Assembly (NCBI RefSeq): GCF_022662175.1
Contig: NZ_JAKMCR010000005.1
Span: 62,001 to 126,000 of the forward strand
Source of the DNA: Aestuariivivens marinum
Lineage (GTDB): Bacteria > Bacteroidota > Bacteroidia > Flavobacteriales > Flavobacteriaceae
Direction of reading: 5' to 3'
DNA: 64,000 bases
Positions 9,591 through 17,375 of the stretch are shown here, piece by piece. Numbering within the stretch: the first letter of the stretch is position 1; each line of letters opens with the position of its first letter. The notes beneath the pieces are model-generated. The model saw only the letters and a list, made by a program, of their open reading frames with translations, was not told the origin of the DNA and did not search any database. Made by a program: the position numbers and the translations under genes.

Positions 9591-12500
9591 TGGAGCTAGG
9601 AAAATTAAATGATCTATTAAAAGCTCACGAAATAGAGTTAGTTATCGGTTTAGAAACCCATATTCGATTAAATACCAAAACCAAATTGTTCTGTTCTTGT
9701 CCTAATGAAGAAACAGAACAACCCAATACCCACATCTGTTCGGTCTGTACGGGGCAAATGGGTGTGCTTCCAGCCGTAAACAAGGAAGCGATTAAGAAGG
9801 CCATTTACTTTGGTAAAGCAGTGAAATCAACTTTTGAAAACGATGTGATTTCATGGGACAGAAAGCATTACGAATACCCCGACAACCCTAAGAATATTCA
9901 AATCACACAATTTCACAATCCCATAATTCCAGATGGACAGGTGTCTTGTTTTAGGAATGATGGTTCAGAATTTACGGTTAATTTAACCCAAGTGCATATT
10001 GAGGAGGATGCCGCCAAATTAATGCATGAAAAAAATGTGTCTTTGGTGGATTTTAACAAGGCAGGGGTTCCTTTAATTGAAATTGTTACCGAACCCTGTA
10101 TCCATCACATTGAAGACGCTTCAACATATGCACAGTACTTACAGCGTATTGTTCAGAACTTAAAAATTTCGGAAGCCAACTTAGAAAAAGGAGAATTTAA
10201 AAGTGATGTTTCAGTTTCCCTACGTAAAAAACGCAGTTATGTACTAAATCCACGTACCGAGATTAAAAACCTGAACTCCTTTAAGTTTATGACCGAAGCC
10301 TTAAAGGAAGAAGTTGAAAAACAACTGAACTATTACATAGAGCACAAGGCCTTTAGACCAGACCAAACTACCGTTCTTTTTGATGCCGATTTAAAACAAA
10401 CCAAGACCATGCGCAAAAAGGAGTACGAAGCCGATTATCGCTTTATCTCCGAACCAGATCTTCCATTTGTCAATATTAAGGATGCCGTTGAGTCGATTGA
10501 TGTCAATACCAGTTCCCTGCCCTATGCCGTAGAACGCATTTTAATAAAAGGCGGCGTGTTACCCCAAGATGCTAAGTTTTTTACAGGGGATTCCTTACGG
10601 TCTGAAACTTTTGTAGCTATTAACAATGTGATTAAGGAACCCTCTTTTGTTGCCAAAACCTTAACTAACAACATTAAGCCAGAAGACTATTCAAAAATTG
10701 AAAACGTTTCAGATTTCACAGCCATATTTTCATTGTTTAAGGATGAAAAAGTAACGCCCGTATTGGCCCAAAATGCGATAGCTTCCTTATTGGCCGATGC
10801 TACATTCGACTATCAATCCTATTTCGAGGCCAACACCATTTCCGAAGAAAAAATACAGGATGCCATTCAGCAGGTGATTACTGAAAATGAAGCTATTGCC
10901 AATGATATAAAAACTGGAAACCAAGGCAAATCCGGTATTTTGGTTGGAAAAGTTATCGCTATTATTGGGAAAGGAGCTTCAGGAAAATTTATTCGAGAAG
11001 GTATTTTAAAAGCCTGTGCTGCTGCAGATATTGTAGGCACGGAGACTGAATACCGAAGTGTGAGCACTCCTAAACAACAAACAACAAGCAACAAGCAACA
11101 AACCGTAAAAGTACAAGAAGAAGAAAAGCTACCTGAAATTCCCATTGTGATAAAGGATACCTACCGTACCCATAAGGCATCACAATTATCTGAAGGTTCC
11201 ATTTCCCAAAAAGTGACTTTAGCAGGTTGGGTATCGAGTGTACGTGACCACGGCGAGCTTATCTTTATCGACTTGCGCGATTCCAGTCATGAAATTTTCC
11301 AAGTGCGTTTAAGCAGGGAATCGTTCCCTAACCTTGATGAATTGGTAAAATTAAAGCCAGAATCTGTAATTACCGTAACCGGTGTTGTGGTACAGCGCGA
11401 TGCAGATGACTATAATCCTACGCTTAGAACGGGAACCATTGAACTGGAGACCTCGGAACTGGATATCCTAAACCTATCCAGAACCCTGCCCTTTGAAATA
11501 AAACGTGCCCATAAATCGAACGAAACAGTACGTTTTCAACATAAATATCTCGACCACAGAAACGATGATGTGCGTCGCGCTATAGTTAACCGACATAAGG
11601 TCATTAAACTGATGCGTGACATATTGGATAAACAGGAATTCTTGGAAGTAGAAACTCCTATCCTTACTGCAGGAACCGATGAAGGCGCTAGGGAATTTAT
11701 AGTACCTACTCGTAAAAAAGCAGGGTCTTTCTATACCTTACCACAAGCACCGCAACAGTTTAAACAAATTTTAATGGTTAGTGGTTATGAAAAATATTTC
11801 CAGATAGCTCGTTGTTTTAGGGACGAAGATTCCCGTGGTGATCGGCAACCAGAGTTTACACAGTTGGATATTGAAATGGCCTACGCCAGTATGCAGGATA
11901 TTATTGATTTAAACACCAATATGTTTAATGACATCGTAACCAAAATCTATGGAAATAAATGGATCTTACACCCATTTGAAGTCATTAGCTATAAGGACGC
12001 CATGGATAAATACGGTTGCGACCGGCCAGATTTACGTTTTGGATTACAACTTAAGGACATTACCGATATTGTTAAGGAAACAACATTTCAAGTGTTCAGT
12101 AAACCCATTGATGAAGGTGGTATTGTAAAATGCATTAAAGTTTCTGCGAAAGAACAAGGTAAAAAGCGCTTATCTAAAGGACAGATTGAGAAACTAACAG
12201 CCATTGCCCAAGACCATGGCTTGGGTGGACTGGCCTATATTATTGTAAACGAAAACGATTTGCAGTCGCCGATAATTAAATTTTTGGGTGAAGCTATTGC
12301 CGAAAACATCATCAAAACAACCAAAGCAGAGGTTGGTGACATTGTGTTCTTTTCGGCTGCCGATTACGAAACAGCCAATAAAGCCTTGGATGCCGTGAGA
12401 CAAGAGTTAGGGAAGATGTTAAAGCTAATCAATCCTAAAGAATTACGACCAGCCTGGGTGGTCGACTTCCCTATGTTTGAAAAAACCGAAGATGGTCACT

Positions 12501-12943
12501 GGACCTTTACCCACAACCCCTTCTCCATGCCCTCCGTTAAGGATATTGAGAAGCACATTAATGGTAAGGAAGCAGAAATAGGAAGTATTATTGCCCAACA
12601 ATACGATTTAATATTGAACGGCTATGAGATTGGGGGCGGCTCCATTAGGGCGCACAAACCAGAAATCTTGGAAGCCACTTATAGAAATATGGGATATAAT
12701 AAAGACGAGATGCTAAAGAGTGTAGGAACCATGTATAAAGCCTTCCATTATGGCGCACCACCACACGGTGGTATTGCATGGGGTGTAGACCGGTTAATGA
12801 TGATTTTAGAGAAAAAAGCGTCGATAAGGGAAGTCATGGCCTTCCCTAAAACAGGAACCAGCGAGGACTTATTATTTGGCTCACCCTCACCACTATCGGA
12901 TAAAAAGGTTGAGGAAATGAACGTAAAAGTAATTAGGAAATAA
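9590..12943 (+). CDS. gatB/aspS: GatB / aspartyl-tRNA synthetase fusion protein
   Basis: A 1117-residue fusion. Residues 1 to about 485 are GatB: IGLETHIRLNTKTK, four zinc-binding Cys (35, 37, 50, 53), then the helical and YqeY-like tail ending GKASGKFIREG-like. A Gln/Thr-rich linker (about 488-515) follows. From about 516 to the end is a bacterial-type AspRS: OB fold (GWVSSVRDHGELIFIDLRD), class II motif 2 (CFRDEDSRGDRQPEF), a GAD-type insertion, and motif 3 (GIAWGVDRLMMI). The chain would charge tRNA with Asp and help amidate Asp-tRNA(Asn). I see no stop or frameshift at the junction. NCBI annotates similar flavobacterial fusions, so the fusion itself is known. Confidence 0.95.
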   Translation: MELGKLNDLLKAHEIELVIGLETHIRLNTKTKLFCSCPNEETEQPNTHICSVCTGQMGVLPAVNKEAIKKAIYFGKAVKSTFENDVISWDRKHYEYPDNPKNIQITQFHNPIIPDGQVSCFRNDGSEFTVNLTQVHIEEDAAKLMHEKNVSLVDFNKAGVPLIEIVTEPCIHHIEDASTYAQYLQRIVQNLKISEANLEKGEFKSDVSVSLRKKRSYVLNPRTEIKNLNSFKFMTEALKEEVEKQLNYYIEHKAFRPDQTTVLFDADLKQTKTMRKKEYEADYRFISEPDLPFVNIKDAVESIDVNTSSLPYAVERILIKGGVLPQDAKFFTGDSLRSETFVAINNVIKEPSFVAKTLTNNIKPEDYSKIENVSDFTAIFSLFKDEKVTPVLAQNAIASLLADATFDYQSYFEANTISEEKIQDAIQQVITENEAIANDIKTGNQGKSGILVGKVIAIIGKGASGKFIREGILKACAAADIVGTETEYRSVSTPKQQTTSNKQQTVKVQEEEKLPEIPIVIKDTYRTHKASQLSEGSISQKVTLAGWVSSVRDHGELIFIDLRDSSHEIFQVRLSRESFPNLDELVKLKPESVITVTGVVVQRDADDYNPTLRTGTIELETSELDILNLSRTLPFEIKRAHKSNETVRFQHKYLDHRNDDVRRAIVNRHKVIKLMRDILDKQEFLEVETPILTAGTDEGAREFIVPTRKKAGSFYTLPQAPQQFKQILMVSGYEKYFQIARCFRDEDSRGDRQPEFTQLDIEMAYASMQDIIDLNTNMFNDIVTKIYGNKWILHPFEVISYKDAMDKYGCDRPDLRFGLQLKDITDIVKETTFQVFSKPIDEGGIVKCIKVSAKEQGKKRLSKGQIEKLTAIAQDHGLGGLAYIIVNENDLQSPIIKFLGEAIAENIIKTTKAEVGDIVFFSAADYETANKALDAVRQELGKMLKLINPKELRPAWVVDFPMFEKTEDGHWTFTHNPFSMPSVKDIEKHINGKEAEIGSIIAQQYDLILNGYEIGGGSIRAHKPEILEATYRNMGYNKDEMLKSVGTMYKAFHYGAPPHGGIAWGVDRLMMILEKKASIREVMAFPKTGTSEDLLFGSPSPLSDKKVEEMNVKVIRK

Positions 12944-13018
12944 ATGGAAAAGACCGCTTGGGGTTTTACTTACCAAGGTGCTGTAAAAGCAAAATACGAT
13001 AGGCTTTCCAAACTTTAA
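12944..13018 (+). CDS. Tiny ORF abutting gatB/aspS (doubtful)
   Basis: A 24-codon ORF starts at the base after the gatB/aspS stop codon: MEKTAWGFTYQGAVKAKYDR and four more residues. Such placement would allow translational coupling. No family recognised; it may be chance or the remains of a longer gene. Confidence 0.2.
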   Translation: MEKTAWGFTYQGAVKAKYDRLSKL

Positions 13019-13096
13019 CATTTTGAAGTAACTTTTACCAAAATGTTAACAGCTTTTCCATTAACTTTAACTTTTCAAACATTTAAAAATGGAATT

Positions 13097-13624
13097 ATGA
13101 AAAAATCGACATTTCTTTCAACACTTGCTTTTGCCTTTATCATGTTGTTATCCAACCATGTGAATGCTCAAAAATTCGCTGGTTTAGACAAAAGCCCAAT
13201 GGATGCAGCCCTATACAAAACCTCTAGAAGCGCACCAGCAATTGCCAAAGTTATTTACAGCAGGCCACAACTTAAAGGACGCTCTTTAGGTAGCTTGGCT
13301 CCTAATGGAAAAGTTTGGCGTACCGGAGCTAACGAAGCGGCTAACCTTACCGTTTATCAAGATGTTAAAATTGGAGGTAAGACTGTAAGTGCAGGTGAAT
13401 ACTCATTGTTTACCATTCCAGGAGAAAACGAATGGACAATCATTTTAAATAAAGACATTAATGTTTGGGGGGCTTACTCCTACAATGAAGCTAATGATGT
13501 TATAAGGGTTGATGTTCCTGTAACTACGGGTGATGAGCTTGAGGCGTTTTCAATTGCCTTTAGTGACGGCACCATGCATTTAGGTTGGGGAACCGTTAGG
13601 GTTAACGTGCCTTTTAGTATCTAA
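13097..13624 (+). CDS. DUF2911 family secreted protein
   Basis: A 175-residue protein with a signal peptide (MKKSTFLSTLAFAFIMLLS, cleavage near NAQ). The start at 13097 is chosen because the upstream ATG at 13043 would bury the signal. The mature domain carries the DUF2911 hallmarks: KVIYSRPQLKGR, VWRTGANEAANLT, AGEYSLFTIPG and WTIILNKD. The family is common in Bacteroidota and has no known function; the fold is probably a periplasmic beta-sandwich. A paralogue is encoded at 36421-36975. It is followed by a terminator at 13645, so it is monocistronic. Confidence 0.88.
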   Translation: MKKSTFLSTLAFAFIMLLSNHVNAQKFAGLDKSPMDAALYKTSRSAPAIAKVIYSRPQLKGRSLGSLAPNGKVWRTGANEAANLTVYQDVKIGGKTVSAGEYSLFTIPGENEWTIILNKDINVWGAYSYNEANDVIRVDVPVTTGDELEAFSIAFSDGTMHLGWGTVRVNVPFSI

Positions 13625-13644
13625 ATTTACCTGAGCAATCTTTA

Positions 13645-13677
13645 AAAATCCCAACAATTTCTTGTCGGGATTTTTTT
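13645..13677 (+). terminator. Terminator after the DUF2911 gene
   Basis: AATCCCAACAA and TTGTCGGGATT with loop TTTC (one internal mismatch), then seven T. Confidence 0.85.
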
Positions 13678-13714
13678 ATGGAAAACATTGATTATATTTA
13701 CATAATACAGCCAA

Positions 13715-13797
13715 CCATGTTTAACATATCCCGATGTAATGATGGGATAAACGCTACAAAAGCAGCTATATAATTAAGTTGCCTACAATTTAAACCA
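13715..13797 (+). repeat. Cassette boundary A (5' edge of array)
   Basis: Contains GTTT...ATCCC / GGGAT-AAAC (13720-13758), a hairpin with a 5-base bulge on one arm, and ends AGTTGCCTACAATTT (13782-13796). That end is related to the right ends of boundaries B and C. The left end is not clear. Confidence 0.4.
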
Positions 13798-13804
13798 AAA
13801 TTGA

Positions 13805-14590
13805 GTGAATATTAAAAAAGAATCAAAATCTACCTTATTCTTACTAATTATCATCGTAATTTCTTTGATAATAATGTTCTTCTTATCGATGGGAATGGAA
13901 CATTTAAACAACTCAAAAAATTATAGTTGGATATTTTACTTTTTAGGCTACGTTGTATCACTAATTCTGTTCAGCTGGTTACATAAAAAGTTTCCGAATA
14001 AGATACTTGAGTATTTGAATATCGGAATTTCTTTTCCTTTAGCATTAGCTTTGTTTTTATTCCAGTTTGCGATACCGACAATGGGATTGATATTACATAT
14101 TTTTCTATTTGGACTTTTTACCATTGCATTACCTTTATTACTAATCAGAACAAATGAATATTTTGATTATGTAAACTTAACAGAACAAACAAACCTCTTT
14201 ATAATATTGACTTTTGCGACTTGTGTTTCAGTAGCTTTTTACAAACAGATTTTAAATTTCATATATCAGTTCGGACCATTTAGAGTAAAAAACTCTGAAA
14301 AAATGAAAAAATTCAAATTGGACGAATTAACAGAATATGTGCTTAATAAAGAAAATATTCGATTTATAATTTATTCTTCTTTCTTCATTTATCTAATTGT
14401 TTTTTCTTTCCAATTTCTTCAAAATTCGAGTGTTTTTGAAATTGCAGAAAAAGATAGAGCTGTTTATCAATCGTTTCTTTGTTTCCTTGCATTTGACCGA
14501 TTATTATTAAATTCTAAAAGATTCATATTAATGCCATCGGAACTTTTGAAAAGAATGATTAATTCAATAACGCAAAATGAAAAGGAATAA
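13805..14590 (+). CDS. Cassette gene 1: multi-pass membrane protein
   Basis: A 261-residue protein from a GTG start just after boundary A. Hydrophobic segments are visible at about residues 10-30, 43-60, 75-95, 97-115, 128-150 and 193-212, so six or more membrane helices are likely. A charged loop (RVKNSEKMKKFKLDEL) lies in the middle and a polar tail at the end. I recognise no family. It is followed immediately by boundary B, as expected for a one-gene cassette. Codon choice is richer in TCG, GGA and CGA than in the neighbouring core genes, which suggests transfer, but I did not compute this. Confidence 0.6.
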   Translation: MNIKKESKSTLFLLIIIVISLIIMFFLSMGMEHLNNSKNYSWIFYFLGYVVSLILFSWLHKKFPNKILEYLNIGISFPLALALFLFQFAIPTMGLILHIFLFGLFTIALPLLLIRTNEYFDYVNLTEQTNLFIILTFATCVSVAFYKQILNFIYQFGPFRVKNSEKMKKFKLDELTEYVLNKENIRFIIYSSFFIYLIVFSFQFLQNSSVFEIAEKDRAVYQSFLCFLAFDRLLLNSKRFILMPSELLKRMINSITQNEKE

Positions 14591-14601
14591 AAAAACTGTA
14601 G

Positions 14602-14800
14602 ACAACACGGTGTATAAAACATAGCTAATAAGTGCTTAACCGAAAGGTGTGTATATTTAGAAAGTCCGCCAAATTTTTAAATTTGGCTGTTAAAATTGAT
14701 AAGTTAAAAACAAAATATAAAAATTCGGCTCTGTGCTAATCTGAAAAAATAGTGTCTTTTTGCACGCTACGTTTCATACACAAGTCCGTTAGAGCCAATA
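14602..14800 (+). repeat. Cassette boundary B (attC-like imperfect palindrome)
   Basis: Left box AACACGGTGTATA (14604-14616). TGTATAAAACATAGC (14611-14625) pairs with GCTACGTTTCATACA (14766-14780) at 13 of 15 positions. After a 6-base bulge, GTGC (14632-14635) pairs with GCAC (14762-14765). A central perfect hairpin GCCAAATTT-TT-AAATTTGGC is at 14668-14687. The right box CCGTTAGAGCCAATA runs into the next start codon. Confidence 0.6.
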
Positions 14801-14811
14801 TGAACCAACAT

Positions 14812-15711
14812 ATGAAAACAAAAATTATAATATTAATTTCAGCACTCAATTTTATTTGGTCTTGTAAGCCATCAATTGAAGAAAGTGTTGATTTAACTAC
14901 TCAAAATTGGATTCATGGTTCTGAAAACTGTGAAGATAATACTGATCCACCAATTCAGATAGTTAAGTACAATAGTGATACATGGATTTTACGTCAAAAC
15001 AAATGCACAAATTACGAAGCGCCTTTCATGTTTCTATTTTTTGGTAAGAACAAGGCTTTGTTAATGGATACTGGAGCAACAGAAGAATCTAATATTTTCC
15101 CTCTTTATGAAACTGTAAAAAAAATAATTAGCGATTGGTCTGAAAAGAATGGAGACGTCGAATTAATCGTTGCTCATACTCATAAACATGGAGACCACTA
15201 TGCTGGTGACGGACAATTTAAAGGAAAACCGAAAACTACTGTAATCGGACTTGAAGTTGAAGATGTCCAAGAATCCTTTAAGATAAAGAACTGGCCTGAA
15301 GAAATTGTAGATTATGATTTAGGAAATCGTATGATGAAAATAATACCAATACCTGGCCATGAGACTTCTTCAATTGCAGTTTATGATACTTCTACCAAAA
15401 TTCTCTTGACTGGAGACACCTTTTATCCTGGTAGACTATATGTGAAAGATTGGAGTGCTTTTAAAACGAGTATTGAACGACTTGTAAAATTTACTGATAA
15501 TAATGAAGTTTCAACTATTCTTGGCAACCATATTGAAATGACTCAAACACCTGGAATTGATTACCCAGTGAGAACAATTTATCAACCAAATGAAAGTGAA
15601 CTTCCTCTAAATGTAATTGAATTAAAAGAACTTTCAAACGCCCTAAAAAAATTAGGAGATATACCAACAAGGGAAGTTCATGACAAGTTTATAATTTACC
15701 CTGTTGATTAA
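14812..15711 (+). CDS. Cassette gene 2: metallo-beta-lactamase-fold lipoprotein
   Basis: A 299-residue lipoprotein starting MKTKIIILISALNF with lipobox IWSC. The longer frame from 14752 lies within boundary B and is rejected; ATG 14800 is possible. The metal site is intact: HTHKHGDH (the HxHxDH motif), then PIPGHETSS, LLTGDTFYPG and LGNHIEM supplying the other ligands. This is the general MBL hydrolase fold, which covers lactonases, thioesterases, sulfatases and beta-lactamases; the substrate cannot be told. Membrane-anchored and facing the periplasm or surface. Boundary C follows directly. Confidence 0.82.
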   Translation: MKTKIIILISALNFIWSCKPSIEESVDLTTQNWIHGSENCEDNTDPPIQIVKYNSDTWILRQNKCTNYEAPFMFLFFGKNKALLMDTGATEESNIFPLYETVKKIISDWSEKNGDVELIVAHTHKHGDHYAGDGQFKGKPKTTVIGLEVEDVQESFKIKNWPEEIVDYDLGNRMMKIIPIPGHETSSIAVYDTSTKILLTGDTFYPGRLYVKDWSAFKTSIERLVKFTDNNEVSTILGNHIEMTQTPGIDYPVRTIYQPNESELPLNVIELKELSNALKKLGDIPTREVHDKFIIYPVD

Positions 15712-15723
15712 AAATTACTGCAT

Positions 15724-15854
15724 CTAACACCGCGTATAGCTCATTGCAGCCGAATTCCTAATCGGAATTCATTGCAATTTGCTATCTTTCGGTTATGGCG
15801 GAAAATCATAGCGGATTTTCACGCAACGAAACCATAGCCAAACCGTTGCCAATA
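15724..15854 (+). repeat. Cassette boundary C (attC-like)
   Basis: Left box AACACCGCGTATA (15726-15738), two internal hairpins, GAATTCC/GGAATTC (15752-15770) and GAAAATC/GATTTTC (15801-15820), and right box CCGTTGCCAATA (15843-15854). Left and right boxes match boundary B closely, while the middle is different. Confidence 0.55.
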
Positions 15855-15873
15855 ATTATGACCAACTTAGCGA

Positions 15874-16587
15874 ATGAAAGAAATCTACGAACCTAAATTT
15901 GTTGAACAACTATTTGACAAAATGAGCAGTTCGTATTCGAAAATGAATTACATAACCTCATTTGGATTTAGTGAAAGATGGAGACGACAATGCGTTGAGG
16001 AAATCGGAATTGAAAAAGGAAAAACCGTTGTTGACTTAATGACAGGAATGGGAGAATGTTGGAAACATATCCTTAAAAAATCGGACAAAAACTCAATACT
16101 AATCGGACTTGACTTTTCAACTGAAATGGCTAATCGTGCGGAAAAGAATAAACTGAATTTTAAAGATTCAAAAATAGAAATCCTTAAAGAAAATGTCTTT
16201 GAGAATTCTATTGACAAACAAAGTGCAGACTTTGTTATTTCTGGTTTCGGATTAAAAACTTTTAATGAGCAACAACTTGGAGAGTTAGCAACTGAAATTA
16301 ACCGTATTTTAAAACCAAACGGAAAATTTTCATTGATTGATGTTTCTGTTCCGAAAAGTAAATTTTTAAAACCTTTTTATATGTTTTACCTAAAAAAAAT
16401 TATCCCTATTTTAGGAAAACTATTTTTAGGTAGTCCGGAAACTTATAAAATGTTAGGAGTTTATACAGAAGAGTTTGGGAACTCAAGAAATGTATATCAA
16501 ATTTTTAATCGACCTGAATTTAAAGTGGAATATGTGGAATATTTTTATGGTTGTGCAACTGGAATTAAAGGAATAAAAATAAAATAA
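15874..16587 (+). CDS. Cassette gene 3: UbiE-like SAM methyltransferase
   Basis: A 237-residue class I methyltransferase. The SAM site shows VVDLMTGMGECW (motif I, around residues 49-60), LIGLDFSTEMANRAE (motif II) and ADFVISGFGLKTF (the post-II region typical of UbiE/COQ5 enzymes). EINRILKPNGKFSLIDVS is the usual last Rossmann strand region. UbiE relatives methylate quinone precursors or other small molecules, but this accessory copy need not act on quinones. The gene is bounded by a perfect 10-base inverted repeat, GTTGCCAATA (15845-15854) and TATTGGCAAC (16589-16598). Confidence 0.82.
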   Translation: MKEIYEPKFVEQLFDKMSSSYSKMNYITSFGFSERWRRQCVEEIGIEKGKTVVDLMTGMGECWKHILKKSDKNSILIGLDFSTEMANRAEKNKLNFKDSKIEILKENVFENSIDKQSADFVISGFGLKTFNEQQLGELATEINRILKPNGKFSLIDVSVPKSKFLKPFYMFYLKKIIPILGKLFLGSPETYKMLGVYTEEFGNSRNVYQIFNRPEFKVEYVEYFYGCATGIKGIKIK

Positions 16588-16588
16588 C

Positions 16589-16598
16589 TATTGGCAAC
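16589..16598 (+). repeat. Right-hand end of the cassette array
   Basis: TATTGGCAAC, the exact reverse complement of GTTGCCAATA at 15845-15854, two bases after the methyltransferase stop codon. No full boundary follows; queE begins its 3' end 44 bases later. Confidence 0.5.
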
Positions 16599-16641
16599 AA
16601 AGAACTGAGTTAAAAAACGATAGTATCCAAAAAATAGTACT

Positions 16642-17271
16642 TTAAGGAATATTTAAATACTTATGGGTTTGTAAGGACACTTTCCACTTAGGGTGTTTCA
16701 TAACGTAATCCACAATTTCCGGAATCACCTTATCACGCTTACTCCATTCGGGTTGTAAATACAGGATACAGTTGTCATTAACCTTGGCCGCTTGTTCTTC
16801 AGCAAAGCGAAAATCATCCTTGTTATAAACAATAACCTTAAGTTCATTGGCTTTTTCATAAACTTCCTGGGTTGGTGGTTTTAGCTTTTTTGGCGATAAA
16901 CATATCCAATCCCAAGTCCCCGTCAATTTATAAGCGCCAGAAGTTTCTATATGGACCTGCAATCCTGCAGTTTTAAGCTGGGACGTTAAAGGTTCCATAT
17001 CCCACATTAAGGGTTCCCCTCCAGTAACAACAATAGTATCGCTATAGGTTTTCGCATTTTCAACAATCCTTACGGTTTCTGTTGGCGGATGCAAATCGGC
17101 ATTCCAGCTTTCTTTTACATCGCACCAATGACAGCCCACATCACAGCCTCCAACACGTATAAAGTATGCAGCCGTACCTTTATGGTAACCTTCCCCTTGA
17201 ATGGTGTAAAACGCCTCCATTAAAGGCAGCATTTTACCTTGATCTACCAATTGCTGTATTTCTTTTTCCAT
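16642..17271 (-). CDS. queE: 7-carboxy-7-deazaguanine synthase
   Basis: A 209-residue radical SAM enzyme that turns 6-carboxytetrahydropterin into 7-carboxy-7-deazaguanine, a step to queuosine in tRNA. The cluster motif CDVGCHWC (Cx3Cx2C) lies near residue 43, following GEGYHKGTAAYFIRVGG. VTGGEPLMWD is the SAM-binding GGE motif, and HIETSGAYKL is also typical. The length fits the family. Other queuosine genes are not in the window. The gene is convergent with the cassette array. Confidence 0.93.
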   Translation of the reverse strand: MEKEIQQLVDQGKMLPLMEAFYTIQGEGYHKGTAAYFIRVGGCDVGCHWCDVKESWNADLHPPTETVRIVENAKTYSDTIVVTGGEPLMWDMEPLTSQLKTAGLQVHIETSGAYKLTGTWDWICLSPKKLKPPTQEVYEKANELKVIVYNKDDFRFAEEQAAKVNDNCILYLQPEWSKRDKVIPEIVDYVMKHPKWKVSLQTHKYLNIP

Positions 17272-17375
17272 AAGGCTGCAAAGATAGCAGTTTGCGGTTT
17301 AATTGTTCATAGTTTTGCATATCTTGTTAACAGCATTTAACTCAGAATAGTTATTTTTATCAAAATTTAGTACTT

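Larger units (their letters stand above)
13715..16598 (+). mobile_element. Integron-like cassette array (three cassettes, no integrase seen)
   Basis: Three unrelated genes, all on the plus strand, each with its own long non-coding boundary, inserted between the DUF2911 terminator and convergent queE. The two internal boundaries begin with near-identical boxes, AACACGGTGTATA (14604-14616) and AACACCGCGTATA (15726-15738). They end with CCGTTAGAGCCAATA (14786-14800) and CCGTTGCCAATA (15843-15854), immediately before the next gene. The region before the first gene ends AGTTGCCTACAATTT. The arms of each boundary are partly inverted repeats. This is the layout of gene-plus-attC cassettes, here without an integrase in the window. 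The interpretation is inference. Confidence 0.55.

Noticed and set aside
14752-14811. Longer start for the MBL-fold lipoprotein
   Set aside because: The added 20 residues are encoded within cassette boundary B and come before a good lipoprotein signal peptide.
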